Assembly: GCA_029977615.1 (NCBI GenBank)
Contig: JAPOKO010000002.1
Location: 1-64,000 of the forward strand
Source: a bacterium
GTDB taxonomy: Bacteria > Actinomycetota > Acidimicrobiia > Acidimicrobiales > Ilumatobacteraceae
Direction of reading: 5' to 3'
Length of the DNA stretch: 64,000 bases
In this document: one piece after another, positions 29,835-40,697 of the stretch
Position numbering within the stretch: the stretch's first letter is position 1
How the letters are laid out: each line of letters starts with the position of its first letter
Translations under genes and position numbers: made by a program
The notes under the pieces: generated by a model
What the model was told of the DNA's origin: nothing
Database searches by the model: none
What the model saw: only the letters and a program-made list of their open reading frames with translations

Positions 29835-31064
29835 ATGGTTGGTAGCGTGACAGCACTCGTGACGACGCCTCAACCAGACTCCAAGCCGACAACCACGGTG
29901 ACCACACCAACTGGGTTCGCCGACCTAGGTGTGCCAGCCAATATTGATGCAGGGCTTGCAGCAGCGGGTTTTGCTGGACCATTCGCCATCCAAACCGAAG
30001 CGATACCTGTGGCGCTTGCTGGCCACGACGTGTGCGGTCGAGCTCGCACTGGCTCAGGCAAAACGCTGGCGTTCGGTGTGCCGATGATGTCAAAAATTTC
30101 TGTGCCAGCAGCCTCTGGAAAGCCTCACGGCCTGGTGCTGGTGCCGACTCGAGAGCTTGCGCTTCAGGTTGCTGAAGTGCTCGGGCCAATTGGCAAGCAG
30201 TGCGGCATTCGCGTGCTTGCTGTTTATGGTGGCGCTGACAGACACAAACAAGTTGTTGACATTGAGCAAGGTGTCGAAATCATTGTTGCAACTCCATTGC
30301 GACTGATCGACCTCATGAAGTCAAACGAGTGCGACCTCAGTGCTATTCAAGTTGTGGCGATTGACGAAGCTGACCGCATGGCCGATGAAGGATTCATGCC
30401 GCAAGTTGAATGGATTATGCGCCACGTCACGGGCGAGCATCAAACCATGTTGTTCTCGGCAACGCTTGATGGCCAGGTTGGCAACTTGGTAAAGCGTTAC
30501 ATGAAAGATCCGAAAGAAGTGTCGATCGATTCACCTACTGACACGGTTGGAACAATGCGGCATCTGTTCCTTGCAATTCACCACATGGATAAAGATCGCG
30601 TTATCGCCAACATTGCAGCAGCACATGGACAAACCGTGGTGTTCTGCGACACGAAGCGCGTGTGCGACAAGGTTGCTGACGCGCTGCAAAAGCTTGGCGC
30701 AAACGCATCGGCGTTGCATGGTGACATGCCGCAGAATGCGCGTGAAAAAGCATTAAGTAAGTTTGAAAAGAACGAATTGAAAATTCTTGTGGCAACCGAT
30801 GTTGCCGCCCGCGGAATTGACATTGACGATGTTGCAGTGGTGATTCACTACGTGCCACCACTAGATGTGAAAACGTACTTGCATCGCTCTGGTCGCACCG
30901 CGCGCGCTGGACGTGACGGTTGGGCAGTAACGCTTGCCGAATACAACCAGCACACCACATGCCGAATTATTCAACGAGGCCTGCGACTTGAGCCGCAAGC
31001 CCCGATTGAAGTGTTTTCGAATGACGCGCGTCTGCGCGACCTGTTTACGTTTCTAACTGCGTAG
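29835..31064 (+). CDS. DEAD-box RNA helicase
   Basis: Motifs appear in order: Q motif (PFAIQTEAIPVAL), Walker A (ARTGSGKT, about 69-76), PTRELA, DEAD (IDEADRM, about 177-183), SAT, and motif VI (HRSGRTARAGRDG, about 355-367). The helicase core of about 390 residues fills the protein, with only a short Thr/Pro-rich N-terminus and no long basic tail, so it belongs with RhlE-like minimal enzymes. They unwind RNA in ribosome assembly or mRNA decay. ATG 29835 is used; GTG 29847 is an alternative. It is divergent from the polyamine genes and convergent with leuD. Confidence 0.93.
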   Translation: MVGSVTALVTTPQPDSKPTTTVTTPTGFADLGVPANIDAGLAAAGFAGPFAIQTEAIPVALAGHDVCGRARTGSGKTLAFGVPMMSKISVPAASGKPHGLVLVPTRELALQVAEVLGPIGKQCGIRVLAVYGGADRHKQVVDIEQGVEIIVATPLRLIDLMKSNECDLSAIQVVAIDEADRMADEGFMPQVEWIMRHVTGEHQTMLFSATLDGQVGNLVKRYMKDPKEVSIDSPTDTVGTMRHLFLAIHHMDKDRVIANIAAAHGQTVVFCDTKRVCDKVADALQKLGANASALHGDMPQNAREKALSKFEKNELKILVATDVAARGIDIDDVAVVIHYVPPLDVKTYLHRSGRTARAGRDGWAVTLAEYNQHTTCRIIQRGLRLEPQAPIEVFSNDARLRDLFTFLTA

Positions 31065-31655
31065 TTAGCGCTGGTTTAGCCAGGCTGGACGGGACGTCTC
31101 AAAATTAGAGATTGCGTCACCCTTTGTCATGGTGATGCCAACATCATCAAGTCCGCGAATGAAACGGTCTTGCGTTGAAGCGTCCATGTCGAACTTCTCG
31201 GTAATTCCTGCACTCGGAATTTCAACGGTCAAGCGCTGGATGTCGATCGTGATTTCAACACTTGGATCGGATTCAAGCACTTCCCAAATGCGGTTGACCG
31301 TTGGTTCAGGCAACACAACAGGAACAAGTCCGTTCTTGGTGCAATTGTTGCGGAAGATGTCGGAAAAACTTGGAGCAATGACCGCGTTGAATCCGCCTTG
31401 CAGAATTGCCCACACGGCATGCTCGCGTGATGAACCAACACCAAAACTTGGGCCGGCAACTAACACGGATGCGCCTGCATAACGTTCGTCGTTCAGAACG
31501 AAGTTGCGGTCATCGCGCCACGTGGAGAACAATCCTTTTTCGAAACCGGTGCGTTCAACGCGCTTCAACCATTCGGCTGGAATGATTTGGTCGGTATCCA
31601 CGTCGGAACGCTTCAGTGGAACGCCACGTCCAGTAATGATGTTGACGGCTTTCAT
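31065..31655 (-). CDS. leuD: 3-isopropylmalate dehydratase small subunit
   Basis: LeuD is the swivelling small subunit that, with LeuC, isomerises 2- to 3-isopropylmalate. [17 protein letters not shown] (about 18-34) and the active-site stretch [15 protein letters not shown] (about 70-84) are diagnostic. Length (196 aa) is typical. Its start overlaps the leuC stop by four bases, confirming co-translation with leuC. It ends one base after the convergent helicase gene. Confidence 0.96.
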   Translation of the reverse strand: MKAVNIITGRGVPLKRSDVDTDQIIPAEWLKRVERTGFEKGLFSTWRDDRNFVLNDERYAGASVLVAGPSFGVGSSREHAVWAILQGGFNAVIAPSFSDIFRNNCTKNGLVPVVLPEPTVNRIWEVLESDPSVEITIDIQRLTVEIPSAGITEKFDMDASTQDRFIRGLDDVGITMTKGDAISNFETSRPAWLNQR

Positions 31656-33067
31656 GCCAAGTCTCCTGGTGTAGCGAAGTGGCCAGCAACTGCGGTTGCA
31701 GCGGCAACTTCTGGCGAAACGAGGTGAGTACGACCACCACGGCCCTGACGACCTTCAAAGTTGCGGTTGCTGGTGCTTGCTGCGCGCTCACCAGGTGCAA
31801 GTTTGTCGGGGTTCATTGCCAAGCACATGGAGCAACCAGGCTCACGCCAGTCAATTCCCGCAGCAATGAAGATTTTGTCGAGGCCTTCTGCTTCGGCTTG
31901 TTTCTTCACTTGGTGACTTCCTGGCACCACCATGACACGCTTCACCGAAACGGTGCGACCTTTCACCACGGCGGCTGCAGCACGCAAGTCTTCAATGCGA
32001 CTGTTAGTGCATGAACCGATAAACACGGTGTCTACTTTTACGTCGCGAATTGGAGTGCCAGCCGTGAGGCCCATGTATTCGAGTGCACGTTCAACGGTGT
32101 TGCGTGCAGTTGCGTCTGCGTAATCGGCAGGGTTTGGAATTTTTCCGTCAATACCAATTCCTTGTGCAGGGTTGGTTCCCCACGTAACGAATGGTGTCAG
32201 CGACGAAGCATCAATCACTACTTCGGTGTCCCACACAGCACCGTCATCAGTGCGCAAAGTTTTCCAATCGGCGACTGCTGCGTCCCACTCTGCGCCAGTT
32301 GGTGCATGTTCGCGGCCCTTCAAATATTCGAAGGTCACCTCGTCTGGGGCAACAAGTCCTGCGCGTGCTCCAGCTTCAATCGACATGTTGCAGATGGTCA
32401 TGCGACCTTCCATTGACATTGCGCGAATTGCTGAACCGCGATATTCAATGACATGACCGATGCCGCCGCCCGTGCCAATTTTTGCAATGACAGCAAGGAT
32501 GATGTCTTTGGCGGTTACGCCTGGTGCAAGAGTTCCGTCAACAGTGACGCTCATCCACTTCGGACGCGACTGAGGAAGTGTCTGTGTAGCAAGAACGTGT
32601 TCAACTTCGCTCGTGCCAATTCCGAATGCGAGTGCGCCGAATGCACCATGTGTTGCCGTGTGGCTATCGCCGCATACAATGGTCATGCCGGGAAGTGTGC
32701 GACCCTGTTCTGGTCCAATGACGTGCACAATGCCTTGCTTGGCATGACCCATTGGGTACAACGTGACACCAAACTCTTTTGCGTTTGCGCGCAACACTTC
32801 AATTTGCTTTGACGAGATTTCATCGGCAATTGGCAAGTGAATGTTTTCGGTCGGAACGTTGTGGTCTTCGGTTGCCACAGTGAGATCCGGGCGTCGTACG
32901 GTGCGACCGTTAATGCGCAGGCCGTCAAATGCCTGCGGGCTCGTCACTTCATGAACGAGGTGGAGATCGATGTACAACAGGTCTGGTTCGCCGGGTGAAC
33001 TTTGCACCACGTGGCGGTCCCAGACTTTTTGAGGAAGCGTGAGGGGCTTGCCGTTTGAATTGGCCAT
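31652..33067 (-). CDS. leuC: 3-isopropylmalate dehydratase large subunit
   Basis: LeuC is the aconitase-like iron-sulfur subunit. The cluster cysteines are seen in [14 protein letters not shown] (about 347-360) and in [10 protein letters not shown] (about 409-418). [18 protein letters not shown] (about 132-149) is also typical. It is 471 residues, the standard length. AGAGGC precedes the ATG. Together with leuD it forms a two-gene operon. No leucine leader is seen upstream, unlike leuA. Confidence 0.97.
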   Translation of the reverse strand: MANSNGKPLTLPQKVWDRHVVQSSPGEPDLLYIDLHLVHEVTSPQAFDGLRINGRTVRRPDLTVATEDHNVPTENIHLPIADEISSKQIEVLRANAKEFGVTLYPMGHAKQGIVHVIGPEQGRTLPGMTIVCGDSHTATHGAFGALAFGIGTSEVEHVLATQTLPQSRPKWMSVTVDGTLAPGVTAKDIILAVIAKIGTGGGIGHVIEYRGSAIRAMSMEGRMTICNMSIEAGARAGLVAPDEVTFEYLKGREHAPTGAEWDAAVADWKTLRTDDGAVWDTEVVIDASSLTPFVTWGTNPAQGIGIDGKIPNPADYADATARNTVERALEYMGLTAGTPIRDVKVDTVFIGSCTNSRIEDLRAAAAVVKGRTVSVKRVMVVPGSHQVKKQAEAEGLDKIFIAAGIDWREPGCSMCLAMNPDKLAPGERAASTSNRNFEGRQGRGGRTHLVSPEVAAATAVAGHFATPGDLA

Positions 33068-33144
33068 GCCTCTATTCTGCCGTGAATTGCCTGAATTGGC
33101 TCAATAGTGCGTCCGCATAAGGGATCTAAGCCACACATCGGGGC

Positions 33145-33672
33145 ATGACACAACACACCATTAGTCCAGTCACACTCGCCACTTGCGTAGAGCACAGCCT
33201 GCATTTATCGCTTGATGGTTTCGATCTATCGCGAGCACGCCTGTATGGCATCAGCATTGTGGATGAACAAGCTGCTGCGCGAAACGAAGACGGAGCATTA
33301 CGAATTACGTTTCTTGCCGAGCATGGTGATGTGTACGAACTGCTTGAAGCACAAACCAATGCCATCGTGCGCATGTTTGACGCCGCGGTAGTGCTGACGT
33401 GTGGGTGGGCGGCTCCAATACGCGATGACGACGAAGATGAAGAGACTTCAACTCCGCCCAGTCAGCACCCCGAGCGCAGGCGAGTTCGATTGGTTGTAGT
33501 GGTGGGCGACTGCGGCGTTGGATCCGTTTTGCGGTTTGCTGATGCCCCGAATGATGTGGTGACCGATGCAGGGGCAGCGCGCGGAAGCCTGGCCGATGCA
33601 GTGACCAACATGTGGTTCGATTGCCCAGTGAATGTTGCCCAAAACCCCGCAGATTCGGCAATGCAGGAGTAG
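33145..33672 (+). CDS. Conserved-looking hypothetical protein, 175 aa
   Basis: The protein has an alternating beta/alpha composition. Its central acidic insert (RDDDEDEETSTPPSQHPERR, about 90-109) is probably a disordered loop, followed by a strand-rich region (RVRLVVVVGDCGVGSVLRF). No known motif is seen. It precedes nadA by 16 bases on the same strand and may be co-transcribed with the NAD genes. Divergent from leuC. I cannot assign a function. Confidence 0.7.
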   Translation: MTQHTISPVTLATCVEHSLHLSLDGFDLSRARLYGISIVDEQAAARNEDGALRITFLAEHGDVYELLEAQTNAIVRMFDAAVVLTCGWAAPIRDDDEDEETSTPPSQHPERRRVRLVVVVGDCGVGSVLRFADAPNDVVTDAGAARGSLADAVTNMWFDCPVNVAQNPADSAMQE

Positions 33673-33688
33673 CCGATAACTTGAATGT

Positions 33689-34690
33689 GTGAGTTCAAGC
33701 ATCGCCAACAGCGTTGACTACGGTCCGAAGTCTGCATGGGCTAAAGAAGTTCGTGCACTAGCCAAACAACGCGATGCAGTAATTCTTGCCCACAACTATC
33801 AGGTTCCAGAGATTCAGGAAATTGCGCACCACGTCGGCGACTCGTTAGCGCTTTCTCGAATTGCAGCTCAAGTAGATGCCAGCACCATCATTTTCTGTGG
33901 CGTGCACTTTATGGCAGAGACTGCAAAGATTTTGAGCTACGACAAAACGGTGATCATCCCCGATGCCGCTGCCGGATGTTCGCTTGCCGACACCATCAAT
34001 GCCGATCAGCTTCGTGCGTGGAAGGCCGAGCACCCAGGTGCAGCAGTAGTGAGTTATGTGAACACCACTGCAGCAGTAAAAGCAGAAACCGACATTTGTT
34101 GTACATCTTCGAACGCTGTTGAAGTGGTGCAATCAATTCCTCTTGATCAAGAAATTTTGTTTTGCCCAGATCAGTTTCTTGGCGCTCATGCTCAGCGCGA
34201 AACCGGTCGTACCAACATGCACATTTGGATGGGTGAGTGCCATGTGCACGCCGGAATTAATGGTCAAGATTTGAAGAACATGGTTGCTGCCGAACCAGAA
34301 GCAGAACTGTTCATTCACCCAGAGTGTGGTTGCGCAACTTCGGCAATGTATTTGGCTTCAAGTGGAGCAGTTCCAGCAGAGCGCACGCACATACTTTCCA
34401 CATCGGGAATGATCACCGCAGCGCAAAATACACATGCGAAGAAAGTGCTAGTTGCAACTGAAACTGGAATGCTGCATCAGTTGCGGAAGGCAAACCCGCT
34501 GGTCATTTTTGAGCCGGTAAATCGTGCAGCAGTGTGCAAGTACATGAAGATGATTACTCCAGAGAAACTGCTTCGTTCATTGCGCGACGGCACCGATGTC
34601 GTTGATGTTCCGCGTGACATTGCAGAGAAAGCACGTGCTTCGGTAGAGCGCATGATTGCCATTGGCACGCCTTCGCGCACGAAGGAATAA
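33689..34690 (+). CDS. nadA: Quinolinate synthase
   Basis: NadA condenses iminoaspartate with dihydroxyacetone phosphate to quinolinate, using a [4Fe-4S] cluster. [20 protein letters not shown] (about 34-53) is the family signature. Cluster cysteines are found near FCGVHFM, DICCTS and HPECGCAT. Length (333 aa) fits. The start is GTG 33689. nadB follows by five bases and nadC by two more, making a nadABC operon for de novo NAD synthesis from aspartate. Confidence 0.96.
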   Translation: MSSSIANSVDYGPKSAWAKEVRALAKQRDAVILAHNYQVPEIQEIAHHVGDSLALSRIAAQVDASTIIFCGVHFMAETAKILSYDKTVIIPDAAAGCSLADTINADQLRAWKAEHPGAAVVSYVNTTAAVKAETDICCTSSNAVEVVQSIPLDQEILFCPDQFLGAHAQRETGRTNMHIWMGECHVHAGINGQDLKNMVAAEPEAELFIHPECGCATSAMYLASSGAVPAERTHILSTSGMITAAQNTHAKKVLVATETGMLHQLRKANPLVIFEPVNRAAVCKYMKMITPEKLLRSLRDGTDVVDVPRDIAEKARASVERMIAIGTPSRTKE

Positions 34691-34695
34691 TCACA

Positions 34696-36378
34696 GTGCC
34701 GACTGGTTCGCGCGTTCAACAGATATCTGTGAATTTGCCAACCCAACTTGCTGCTCCAGCGGTTTCCTGGACTCGTGAAGTTGATGTTGTTGTACTTGGA
34801 TCTGGTGCCGCGGGCCTTGCAGCAGCGTTAGCAGCTCGACCTGTACGCGACGTCTTGATCATTACAAAAGACACGCTTGATGCCGGAAGTACTGCGTGGG
34901 CGCAAGGCGGATTGGCAGCGGTTCTTGACCCAGCCGACACCTTTGGCGAACACGTGCGCGACACACTTGAAGCAGGCGCGGGTTTATGCGATGAGGCGGC
35001 GGTAACTTCGCTGGTGCGCGACGCTCCAACTGCAATTCAGTATTTGGAAAAGTTGGGTGCTGCATTTGATCCGGGCAGTGACGGCCTTCGTGCACTCACA
35101 CGTGAAGGTGGCCACTCGCGCTCACGCATCGTGCATGCCGGTGGCGATCAATCTGGCGCTGAAGTTCAACGCACACTCGACATGAATGCCATTAACGCAG
35201 GTGTTGAAGTAATGGACCACGCATTTGCGTTGGACTTGGTGTTTGGCAAGTCATCTGGCGGCCGTCGCCGTATTGCCGGCGTGAGAATTGCAAAACTCGA
35301 TGCGCAAGGAAATGTTGAAAGCGTTGGGTTGGTGAAAGCTCCAGCAGTAGTTATTGCAACTGGTGGATACGGGCAGGTGTTTGCAAGCACATCAAACCCT
35401 CCAGCAGTTACTGGCGATGGCCATGCTCTTGCATTGCGCGCGGGACTTACATTGCGCGACCTTGAGTTTGTGCAGTTTCACCCAACGGTGTTGTGGCATT
35501 CAGCAAGTTCGACTCAGCAACAAATGCTGATTAGCGAAGCAGTGCGCGGCGAAGGAGCAATTCTTTTCGATGCCGCAGGCGAGCGCATTATGCAAGGTGC
35601 GCACCCACAAGAAGACCTTGCGCCACGAGATGTGGTTGCATCTGCGATCAGTGCGCGCATGGCGCAAGCGCCAGCGGGCGTTGATGACCACGTGTATTTG
35701 GACGCCACCGGCATTGAGAATTTTGAAGAACGCTTCCCGTTTATTACCAAGGCTTGTCGCGCAGCCGGCATTGACCCGCTGACACAGCGAATTCCTGTTG
35801 CACCTGCAGCGCACTACACCTGTGGCGGAATTGATTCAAACCTTGATGGCATTACCGAAGTTGAAGGACTGTACGCAGTCGGTGAAGTGGCGTACACAGG
35901 AGTGCATGGAGCTAATCGCTTGGCATCAAACTCACTCACCGAAAGCTTGGTGGTGGGAACTCGCGTTGGGCGAAACCTTGCTTGGAAAATGCCTGAACGC
36001 GTAGAGCCAGAAGAGAACGTTGAATCGGAAGTTGCAGGTTTGCTCGATGATTCGCTGCGCACTCACGTGCGAACACTGATGAGTAAGCACGTTGGCGTAC
36101 TTCGTAGACCAGAAGGTTTGCAGCATGCAATTGATGCTCTAGCAGTTGCTGCCGAAAAAGTAGACGCGAGCATGGTTCCTTCGCGGCGCAATTTTGAAGC
36201 AACCAACATTTTGACAGTTGCTACTGCAGTTGCGGCAAGCGCGCTTGCACGCACGGAAAGTCGCGGTTGTCACCGCCGCACAGACACGGCGGAGCAACGT
36301 GAATATTGGGTTCGACACCTTGAGGTTTCTTTGCGCAGTGGTTCGTTGTCAATTAGTGGAATTCCAAACGAGGCGTAA
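34696..36378 (+). CDS. nadB: L-aspartate oxidase
   Basis: NadB oxidises L-aspartate to iminoaspartate, with FAD. The FAD-binding fold is VVVLGSGAAGLAAALAARP (about 31-49). STAWAQGGLAAVL (about 63-75) and the LEFVQFHPTVLW stretch (about 257-268) are typical of the succinate dehydrogenase/fumarate reductase flavoprotein family, as are HYTCGGI and GANRLASNSL. The start is GTG 34696, giving a slightly extended N-terminus of about 28 residues. It lies in the nadABC operon. Confidence 0.96.
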   Translation: MPTGSRVQQISVNLPTQLAAPAVSWTREVDVVVLGSGAAGLAAALAARPVRDVLIITKDTLDAGSTAWAQGGLAAVLDPADTFGEHVRDTLEAGAGLCDEAAVTSLVRDAPTAIQYLEKLGAAFDPGSDGLRALTREGGHSRSRIVHAGGDQSGAEVQRTLDMNAINAGVEVMDHAFALDLVFGKSSGGRRRIAGVRIAKLDAQGNVESVGLVKAPAVVIATGGYGQVFASTSNPPAVTGDGHALALRAGLTLRDLEFVQFHPTVLWHSASSTQQQMLISEAVRGEGAILFDAAGERIMQGAHPQEDLAPRDVVASAISARMAQAPAGVDDHVYLDATGIENFEERFPFITKACRAAGIDPLTQRIPVAPAAHYTCGGIDSNLDGITEVEGLYAVGEVAYTGVHGANRLASNSLTESLVVGTRVGRNLAWKMPERVEPEENVESEVAGLLDDSLRTHVRTLMSKHVGVLRRPEGLQHAIDALAVAAEKVDASMVPSRRNFEATNILTVATAVAASALARTESRGCHRRTDTAEQREYWVRHLEVSLRSGSLSISGIPNEA

Positions 36379-36380
36379 AC

Positions 36381-37304
36381 ATGATGCACCACAAGCTTTC
36401 TGATGAGTCGGCTCAGCGCATCACCGCAGCGGGTTTGGAAGTTGATGCTGTGCGCCGACTTATTTCGGTTGCCTTAGACGAAGACTTGCACAACGGTCCT
36501 GACGTCACCACAAATTCAACTGTGCCAGCTAAGCAGAGAAGCTCAGGGGTGTTTGCATCTCGGCAGACAGGTTGTATTGCTGGTTTGGCAATTGCAGGAG
36601 CGGTATTTGAGATGGTGTGTGGTGCAGAGAATGTTGCTTTCATGCCGTTGGTTGCAGACGGAGCACGTGTTGAACCCGGAACCCGCGTGGCAAGCGTTGA
36701 AGGACCGACTCGAGGGTTGCTGACTGCAGAGCGCACCGCGCTGAATTTGCTCGGACATCTATCGGGAGTTGCAACTGCAACAAGCCAATGGGCTGATGCC
36801 ATAGCTGCAACAAATGCAAAGGTGCGCGACACACGCAAAACTACTCCAGGGATGCGCGCACTTGAAAAATACGCAGTTCGTTGTGGAGGTGGAGTAAATC
36901 ACCGAATGTCACTTTCGGATGCTGCTTTGGTGAAAGACAATCACATCGTGGCTGCTGGTGGAGTAGCTGAAGCATTTGCTGCGGTTCGTGCTGCCGCACC
37001 CGCAATTGTGTTGGAAATTGAAGTGGACACCATTGATCAGCTGCGCACAGCGCTAGATGCTGGCGCCGATTTGGTGTTGCTTGACAACATGAAACCAGAC
37101 GTTTTGCGCGAAGCTGTCGCTATTGCAGCACAGCATCTTGCATTAACTGGCCGCGCAGTAGTTCTAGAAGCGAGTGGCGGGCTTACGTTGGAAAACGCAC
37201 AAAGTGTTGCCGCAACTGGTGTGAATTACATTTCAGTCGGTGCGCTTACGCACTCGGCAAAAGTGCTTGATATTGGACTCGATTTAGAAACGATTGTCGC
37301 TTAA
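36381..37304 (+). CDS. nadC: Nicotinate-nucleotide pyrophosphorylase (quinolinate phosphoribosyltransferase)
   Basis: NadC joins quinolinate to PRPP with loss of CO2, giving nicotinate mononucleotide. ERTALNLLGHLSGVAT (about 117-132), DTRKTTPGMRALEKYAV (about 150-166), GGGVNHRMSL and VKDNH are all present. Length (307 aa) is slightly long through an N-terminal extension. It is the last gene of nadABC. Its stop overlaps the convergent hydrolase gene by four bases. Confidence 0.96.
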   Translation: MMHHKLSDESAQRITAAGLEVDAVRRLISVALDEDLHNGPDVTTNSTVPAKQRSSGVFASRQTGCIAGLAIAGAVFEMVCGAENVAFMPLVADGARVEPGTRVASVEGPTRGLLTAERTALNLLGHLSGVATATSQWADAIAATNAKVRDTRKTTPGMRALEKYAVRCGGGVNHRMSLSDAALVKDNHIVAAGGVAEAFAAVRAAAPAIVLEIEVDTIDQLRTALDAGADLVLLDNMKPDVLREAVAIAAQHLALTGRAVVLEASGGLTLENAQSVAATGVNYISVGALTHSAKVLDIGLDLETIVA

Positions 37305-38137
37305 CTTTTAAGAGTGCGCTGGTACACGCTGTTGCAAGCGGCAACGAGTTTTGGCACGTACGTGCGTTGCTCGGCATAAATAGCGTTATGCCCACCGTCT
37401 ACTAAATGCACGTCGACATCTTTGAGTAAGTCCAACAGTCTCTGTTGGCGCTCGGGAGGAATGACTTGGTCTTGAGTGGTAATCACCACTGAAGTTGGTA
37501 CGTCAACTTCTGACAGCCACTTCAACGAATTGAAACTTCCGATTTCTTTGCCGGCTTCAAGAATTTGTCGCCAGTCATGACCCGACATTTCTTCGAGTGC
37601 CCACTGGTCTAGTCCTTCCGCCTTGCGCTGCAAGTACACCTGCTCAGTGATCCAGTCCACCGTTTGTGTTGGAGTGAATCGAGCAATAGCTGCAAGACCC
37701 GTGAGCCCAAGAAATCCAAGTCGCTCTTCGCGCGACTTCGCAAAAATTGGTGCCGTGCTACACAAGACAAGACCATTCACGCGGTGCTCGTGTTGCTTCC
37801 AAATGAGTTGGGCAATGGTTCCACCCATTGAATATCCAACAGGAATGAATGTGTTGATGCCGAGCGTGTCTGCAAGTGCAACTACGTCGTCTGCGCAATC
37901 TTCGAGTCGAAACGAACTACGCGACCTGATTCCTTGTCCGTGTCCACGGTGATCGAGTGCAACAACGTTGAAATGTTTGCCAAGCTCTTCAAAACAAGTA
38001 AACCAATTCAGGTCTGCAGTTGCTGTCCAGCCATGCAACAAGATAAGTGTTGGTGCATGGTCGGGTCCTTGCACTTCACGAATGAAAGTTTGGCCGCGAT
38101 CTGGGATTTCGATTAAGCGGCCAGGGGGAAGCGCCAT
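37301..38137 (-). CDS. Alpha/beta hydrolase
   Basis: The fold motifs are present: oxyanion region LILLHGWTATADLNWF (about 31-46), nucleophile elbow GYSMGG (about 100-105, Ser), an acidic residue in TTQDQVIP (about 225-232) and the terminal His in VDGGHNAIY (about 249-257). A lid region lies at about 125-190. The substrate is unknown; it could be an esterase or a C-C hydrolase. It follows greA on the minus strand by ten bases and may share its transcript. Confidence 0.85.
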   Translation of the reverse strand: MALPPGRLIEIPDRGQTFIREVQGPDHAPTLILLHGWTATADLNWFTCFEELGKHFNVVALDHRGHGQGIRSRSSFRLEDCADDVVALADTLGINTFIPVGYSMGGTIAQLIWKQHEHRVNGLVLCSTAPIFAKSREERLGFLGLTGLAAIARFTPTQTVDWITEQVYLQRKAEGLDQWALEEMSGHDWRQILEAGKEIGSFNSLKWLSEVDVPTSVVITTQDQVIPPERQQRLLDLLKDVDVHLVDGGHNAIYAEQRTYVPKLVAACNSVYQRTLKS

Positions 38138-38147
38138 GATCTCCGAA

Positions 38148-38630
38148 CTATTTCTGAGACTTTGTGGACAACACTTTTACTTTGAGCGTTCCGTTTGGCG
38201 CTTCGTACGAAACCATGTCGCCTTCTTTGGCGCCAAGTAGTGCTGAACCGAGTGGGGAAGACGGGCTCATCACGCTGACATCTTTAGTGTCTGGCTTTTC
38301 TTCAACATGTCCAATGAGGTACGACTCTGCATCGCTGTCTGAGTCACCTTCGTAGACAATGGCAACGATTGAGCCGAGTCCGACAACTCCATCGGGTGCT
38401 GGTGAAACCACTTCGGCGTCTTCGAGGATCGATTCGATCTGGCGAATGCGGCCTTCCATATGACCCTGTTCGTCTTTAGCGGCGTGATAGTCGCCATTTT
38501 CCTTGAGGTCGCCAAGTTCGCGTGCACGCTCAATTTTGTTGGCTACATCGATTCGTCCGCGAGTGGTGAGGTCGTCAAACTCGGCCTTTAAACGGTCATA
38601 GGTGGACTTCGAAAGTTGGTGCTTAGCCAT
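38148..38630 (-). CDS. greA: Transcription elongation factor GreA
   Basis: GreA rescues backtracked RNA polymerase by stimulating transcript cleavage. The coiled coil contains [20 protein letters not shown] (about 46-65), with the two acidic residues at the tip that act in the polymerase active site. The C-terminal FKBP-like domain is complete ([18 protein letters not shown]). ATG 38630 gives the standard [14 protein letters not shown] start and 160 residues. The gene is divergent from leuB, with starts about 50 bases apart. Confidence 0.95.
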   Translation of the reverse strand: MAKHQLSKSTYDRLKAEFDDLTTRGRIDVANKIERARELGDLKENGDYHAAKDEQGHMEGRIRQIESILEDAEVVSPAPDGVVGLGSIVAIVYEGDSDSDAESYLIGHVEEKPDTKDVSVMSPSSPLGSALLGAKEGDMVSYEAPNGTLKVKVLSTKSQK

Positions 38631-38679
38631 ACGGACTAAGGCTATCTGCGCAAAATCCACCCTACGATGGAGCATCACT

Positions 38680-39693
38680 ATGTCAGCGAAATCATCACAT
38701 GCTCATCGCGTTGCAGTAATCGGCGGCGACGGAATTGGACCAGAGGTCACGGCCGAGGCGTTGAAGGTGGTGAAAGCCGCAGGAATTGAATTAGAGACCA
38801 CAAGTTTCGATCTTGGCGGTGCTCGTTACTTGCGTGATGGCGAAGTGTTGTCAGACTCCACACTTGCAGAACTTCGCAAGTTTGATGCAATCCTGCTTGG
38901 CGCAGTTGGTACACCTGCGGTACCACCCGGAGTAATTGAGCGCGGACTACTTCTCAAGATGCGCTTTGAGTTGGATTTGTACATCAATCAGCGTCCATTC
39001 GCTGGTGTTGCACCTGGTCATACACAGTCACACGATTTCGTCGTGATTCGCGAGAACACCGAGGGCCCATATGTTGGTGAAGGCGGAGTACTGCGCAAGG
39101 GCACGCCATTTGAAGTGGCAACGCAGGGAAGCGTAAACACCGCGCACGGCGTAGAGCGCTGCGTACGTTACGCATTTGAACTTGCCGCACAGCGCGACCG
39201 CAAACACCTGACATTGGTGCACAAAACAAACGTGCTCACGTTTGCTGGCGACTTGTGGCAGCGTACGTTTAACAAAGTTGCTGAAGAGTTTCCACAAGTT
39301 GGAACTGCTTACAACCACGTGGATGCAGCATGCATCTATTTTGTTCAAGACCCGCAGCGATACGACGTCATTGTGACTGACAACTTGTTCGGCGATATTT
39401 TGACCGACCTTGGTGGGGCAGTAAGCGGTGGAATCGGTGTTGCATCATCTGCCAACCTGAACCCAAAGCGCACCGGACCTTCCATGTTCGAACCGGTTCA
39501 CGGATCGGCGCCAGACATTGTTGGCACTGGCAAGGCCAACCCAGTAGCAGCCATTTTGTCTGCAGCCCACATGTTGGAGTTCTTGGGCGAAAACGCTGGG
39601 GCAGCCAAGCTGCGCGCAGCCTGCGAAAAGCCAAGTGCGGGCTCAACCTCGCAAGTTGGCGACGAAATTGCAGCCAGAGTTGCGGGCAAGTAA
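38680..39693 (+). CDS. leuB: 3-isopropylmalate dehydrogenase
   Basis: LeuB oxidises and decarboxylates 3-isopropylmalate with NAD+. [16 protein letters not shown] (about 14-29), [15 protein letters not shown] (about 122-136) and the metal/NAD stretch [14 protein letters not shown] (about 228-241) and [10 protein letters not shown] are present. GGAG eight bases before ATG 38680 fixes the start. Length (337 aa) fits. ilvE follows 38 bases later, grouping leucine and branched-chain steps. Confidence 0.93.
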   Translation: MSAKSSHAHRVAVIGGDGIGPEVTAEALKVVKAAGIELETTSFDLGGARYLRDGEVLSDSTLAELRKFDAILLGAVGTPAVPPGVIERGLLLKMRFELDLYINQRPFAGVAPGHTQSHDFVVIRENTEGPYVGEGGVLRKGTPFEVATQGSVNTAHGVERCVRYAFELAAQRDRKHLTLVHKTNVLTFAGDLWQRTFNKVAEEFPQVGTAYNHVDAACIYFVQDPQRYDVIVTDNLFGDILTDLGGAVSGGIGVASSANLNPKRTGPSMFEPVHGSAPDIVGTGKANPVAAILSAAHMLEFLGENAGAAKLRAACEKPSAGSTSQVGDEIAARVAGK

Positions 39694-39731
39694 CGCTAAG
39701 TTTTATCAACATTTGTAACTAAGGGGACGTC

Positions 39732-40649
39732 ATGCCAATTACCACGACACCAAAAATTTGGATGAACGGAAAGCTTGTCGATTGGGACAAGGCACAAGTT
39801 CATGTGCTCACTCACACGCTGCATTACGGCACTGGTGTGTTCGAAGGTATTCGCGCATATGAAACCGACAAGGGTCCAGCAGTGTTCCGCCTCACCGAGC
39901 ACATGCAACGCTTTATCAACTCGGCAAAAATCTTGGCGATGCCTATGCCGTACACGCTTGAAGAGCTTGTTCAAGGTGTGAAAGACACGGTCGCATCAAC
40001 AGGTTTGCCTGCTTGCTATGTGCGTCCAATTGCGTATTACGGATATGGCGAAATGGGACTCAACACCACGCCGTGCAAAACCGATGTTGCGATTGCCTGC
40101 TGGCCATGGGGTGCGTACTTGGGTGATGATGCCGTTGAAAAGGGTGTGCGCATGAAGATTTCTTCATGGACGCGCCACGATCACAACACCATGCCACCTG
40201 CAGCAAAGACTGTTGGCAACTACGTGAACTCGTCGCTTGCCAAAGTTGAAGCGTTGAAGGCTGGTTATGACGAAGCCATCATGCTTGCGCCAAACGGTTT
40301 GGTCGCAGAATGCACAGGCGAGAATTTGTTCGTTGTTCGCAACGGAGTCATTCTGACTCCACCAACTTCGGCTGGAGCGCTTGAGGGGATTACGCAAAAC
40401 AGCGTCACACGCATTGCTCGCGACTTGGGTTACGAAGTGCGCGTAGACAACATTGCACGCAGCGATTTGTATATTGCTGAAGAAATCTTCGCCTGCGGGA
40501 CCGCAGCGGAAGTTGGCTCGGTGAGTTCAGTCGACGATCGTCCTGTGCCATGCCCAGGTCCGATCACGCGAGCAATTGCTTCCACCTATGCCAAGGCTGT
40601 GCGCGGCCAAGACCCGCGTTATGTCGACTGGCTCGAATACACGAAATAA
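39732..40649 (+). CDS. ilvE: Branched-chain amino acid aminotransferase
   Basis: IlvE carries out the last step in leucine, isoleucine and valine synthesis, with PLP. It is a class IV fold enzyme. HTLHYGTGVFEGIRAYET (about 32-49) and the PLP-lysine segment AAKTVGNYVNSSLAK (about 157-171) are diagnostic, as is AECTGENLFVV (about 194-204). Length 305 aa is typical. AAGGGGA precedes the ATG. It follows leuB and lies before the cimA leader region. Confidence 0.95.
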   Translation: MPITTTPKIWMNGKLVDWDKAQVHVLTHTLHYGTGVFEGIRAYETDKGPAVFRLTEHMQRFINSAKILAMPMPYTLEELVQGVKDTVASTGLPACYVRPIAYYGYGEMGLNTTPCKTDVAIACWPWGAYLGDDAVEKGVRMKISSWTRHDHNTMPPAAKTVGNYVNSSLAKVEALKAGYDEAIMLAPNGLVAECTGENLFVVRNGVILTPPTSAGALEGITQNSVTRIARDLGYEVRVDNIARSDLYIAEEIFACGTAAEVGSVSSVDDRPVPCPGPITRAIASTYAKAVRGQDPRYVDWLEYTK

Positions 40650-40653
40650 CAGG

Positions 40654-40670
40654 CCTCGTATTACACGAGG
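40654..40670. other. Hairpin after ilvE
   Basis: CCTCGT (40654-40659) and ACGAGG (40665-40670) surround a five-base loop four bases after the ilvE stop. No T-run follows. It may mark the mRNA end. Confidence 0.35.
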
Positions 40671-40697
40671 GTGACTTGGAGGGGTTTTCCCCCAGGT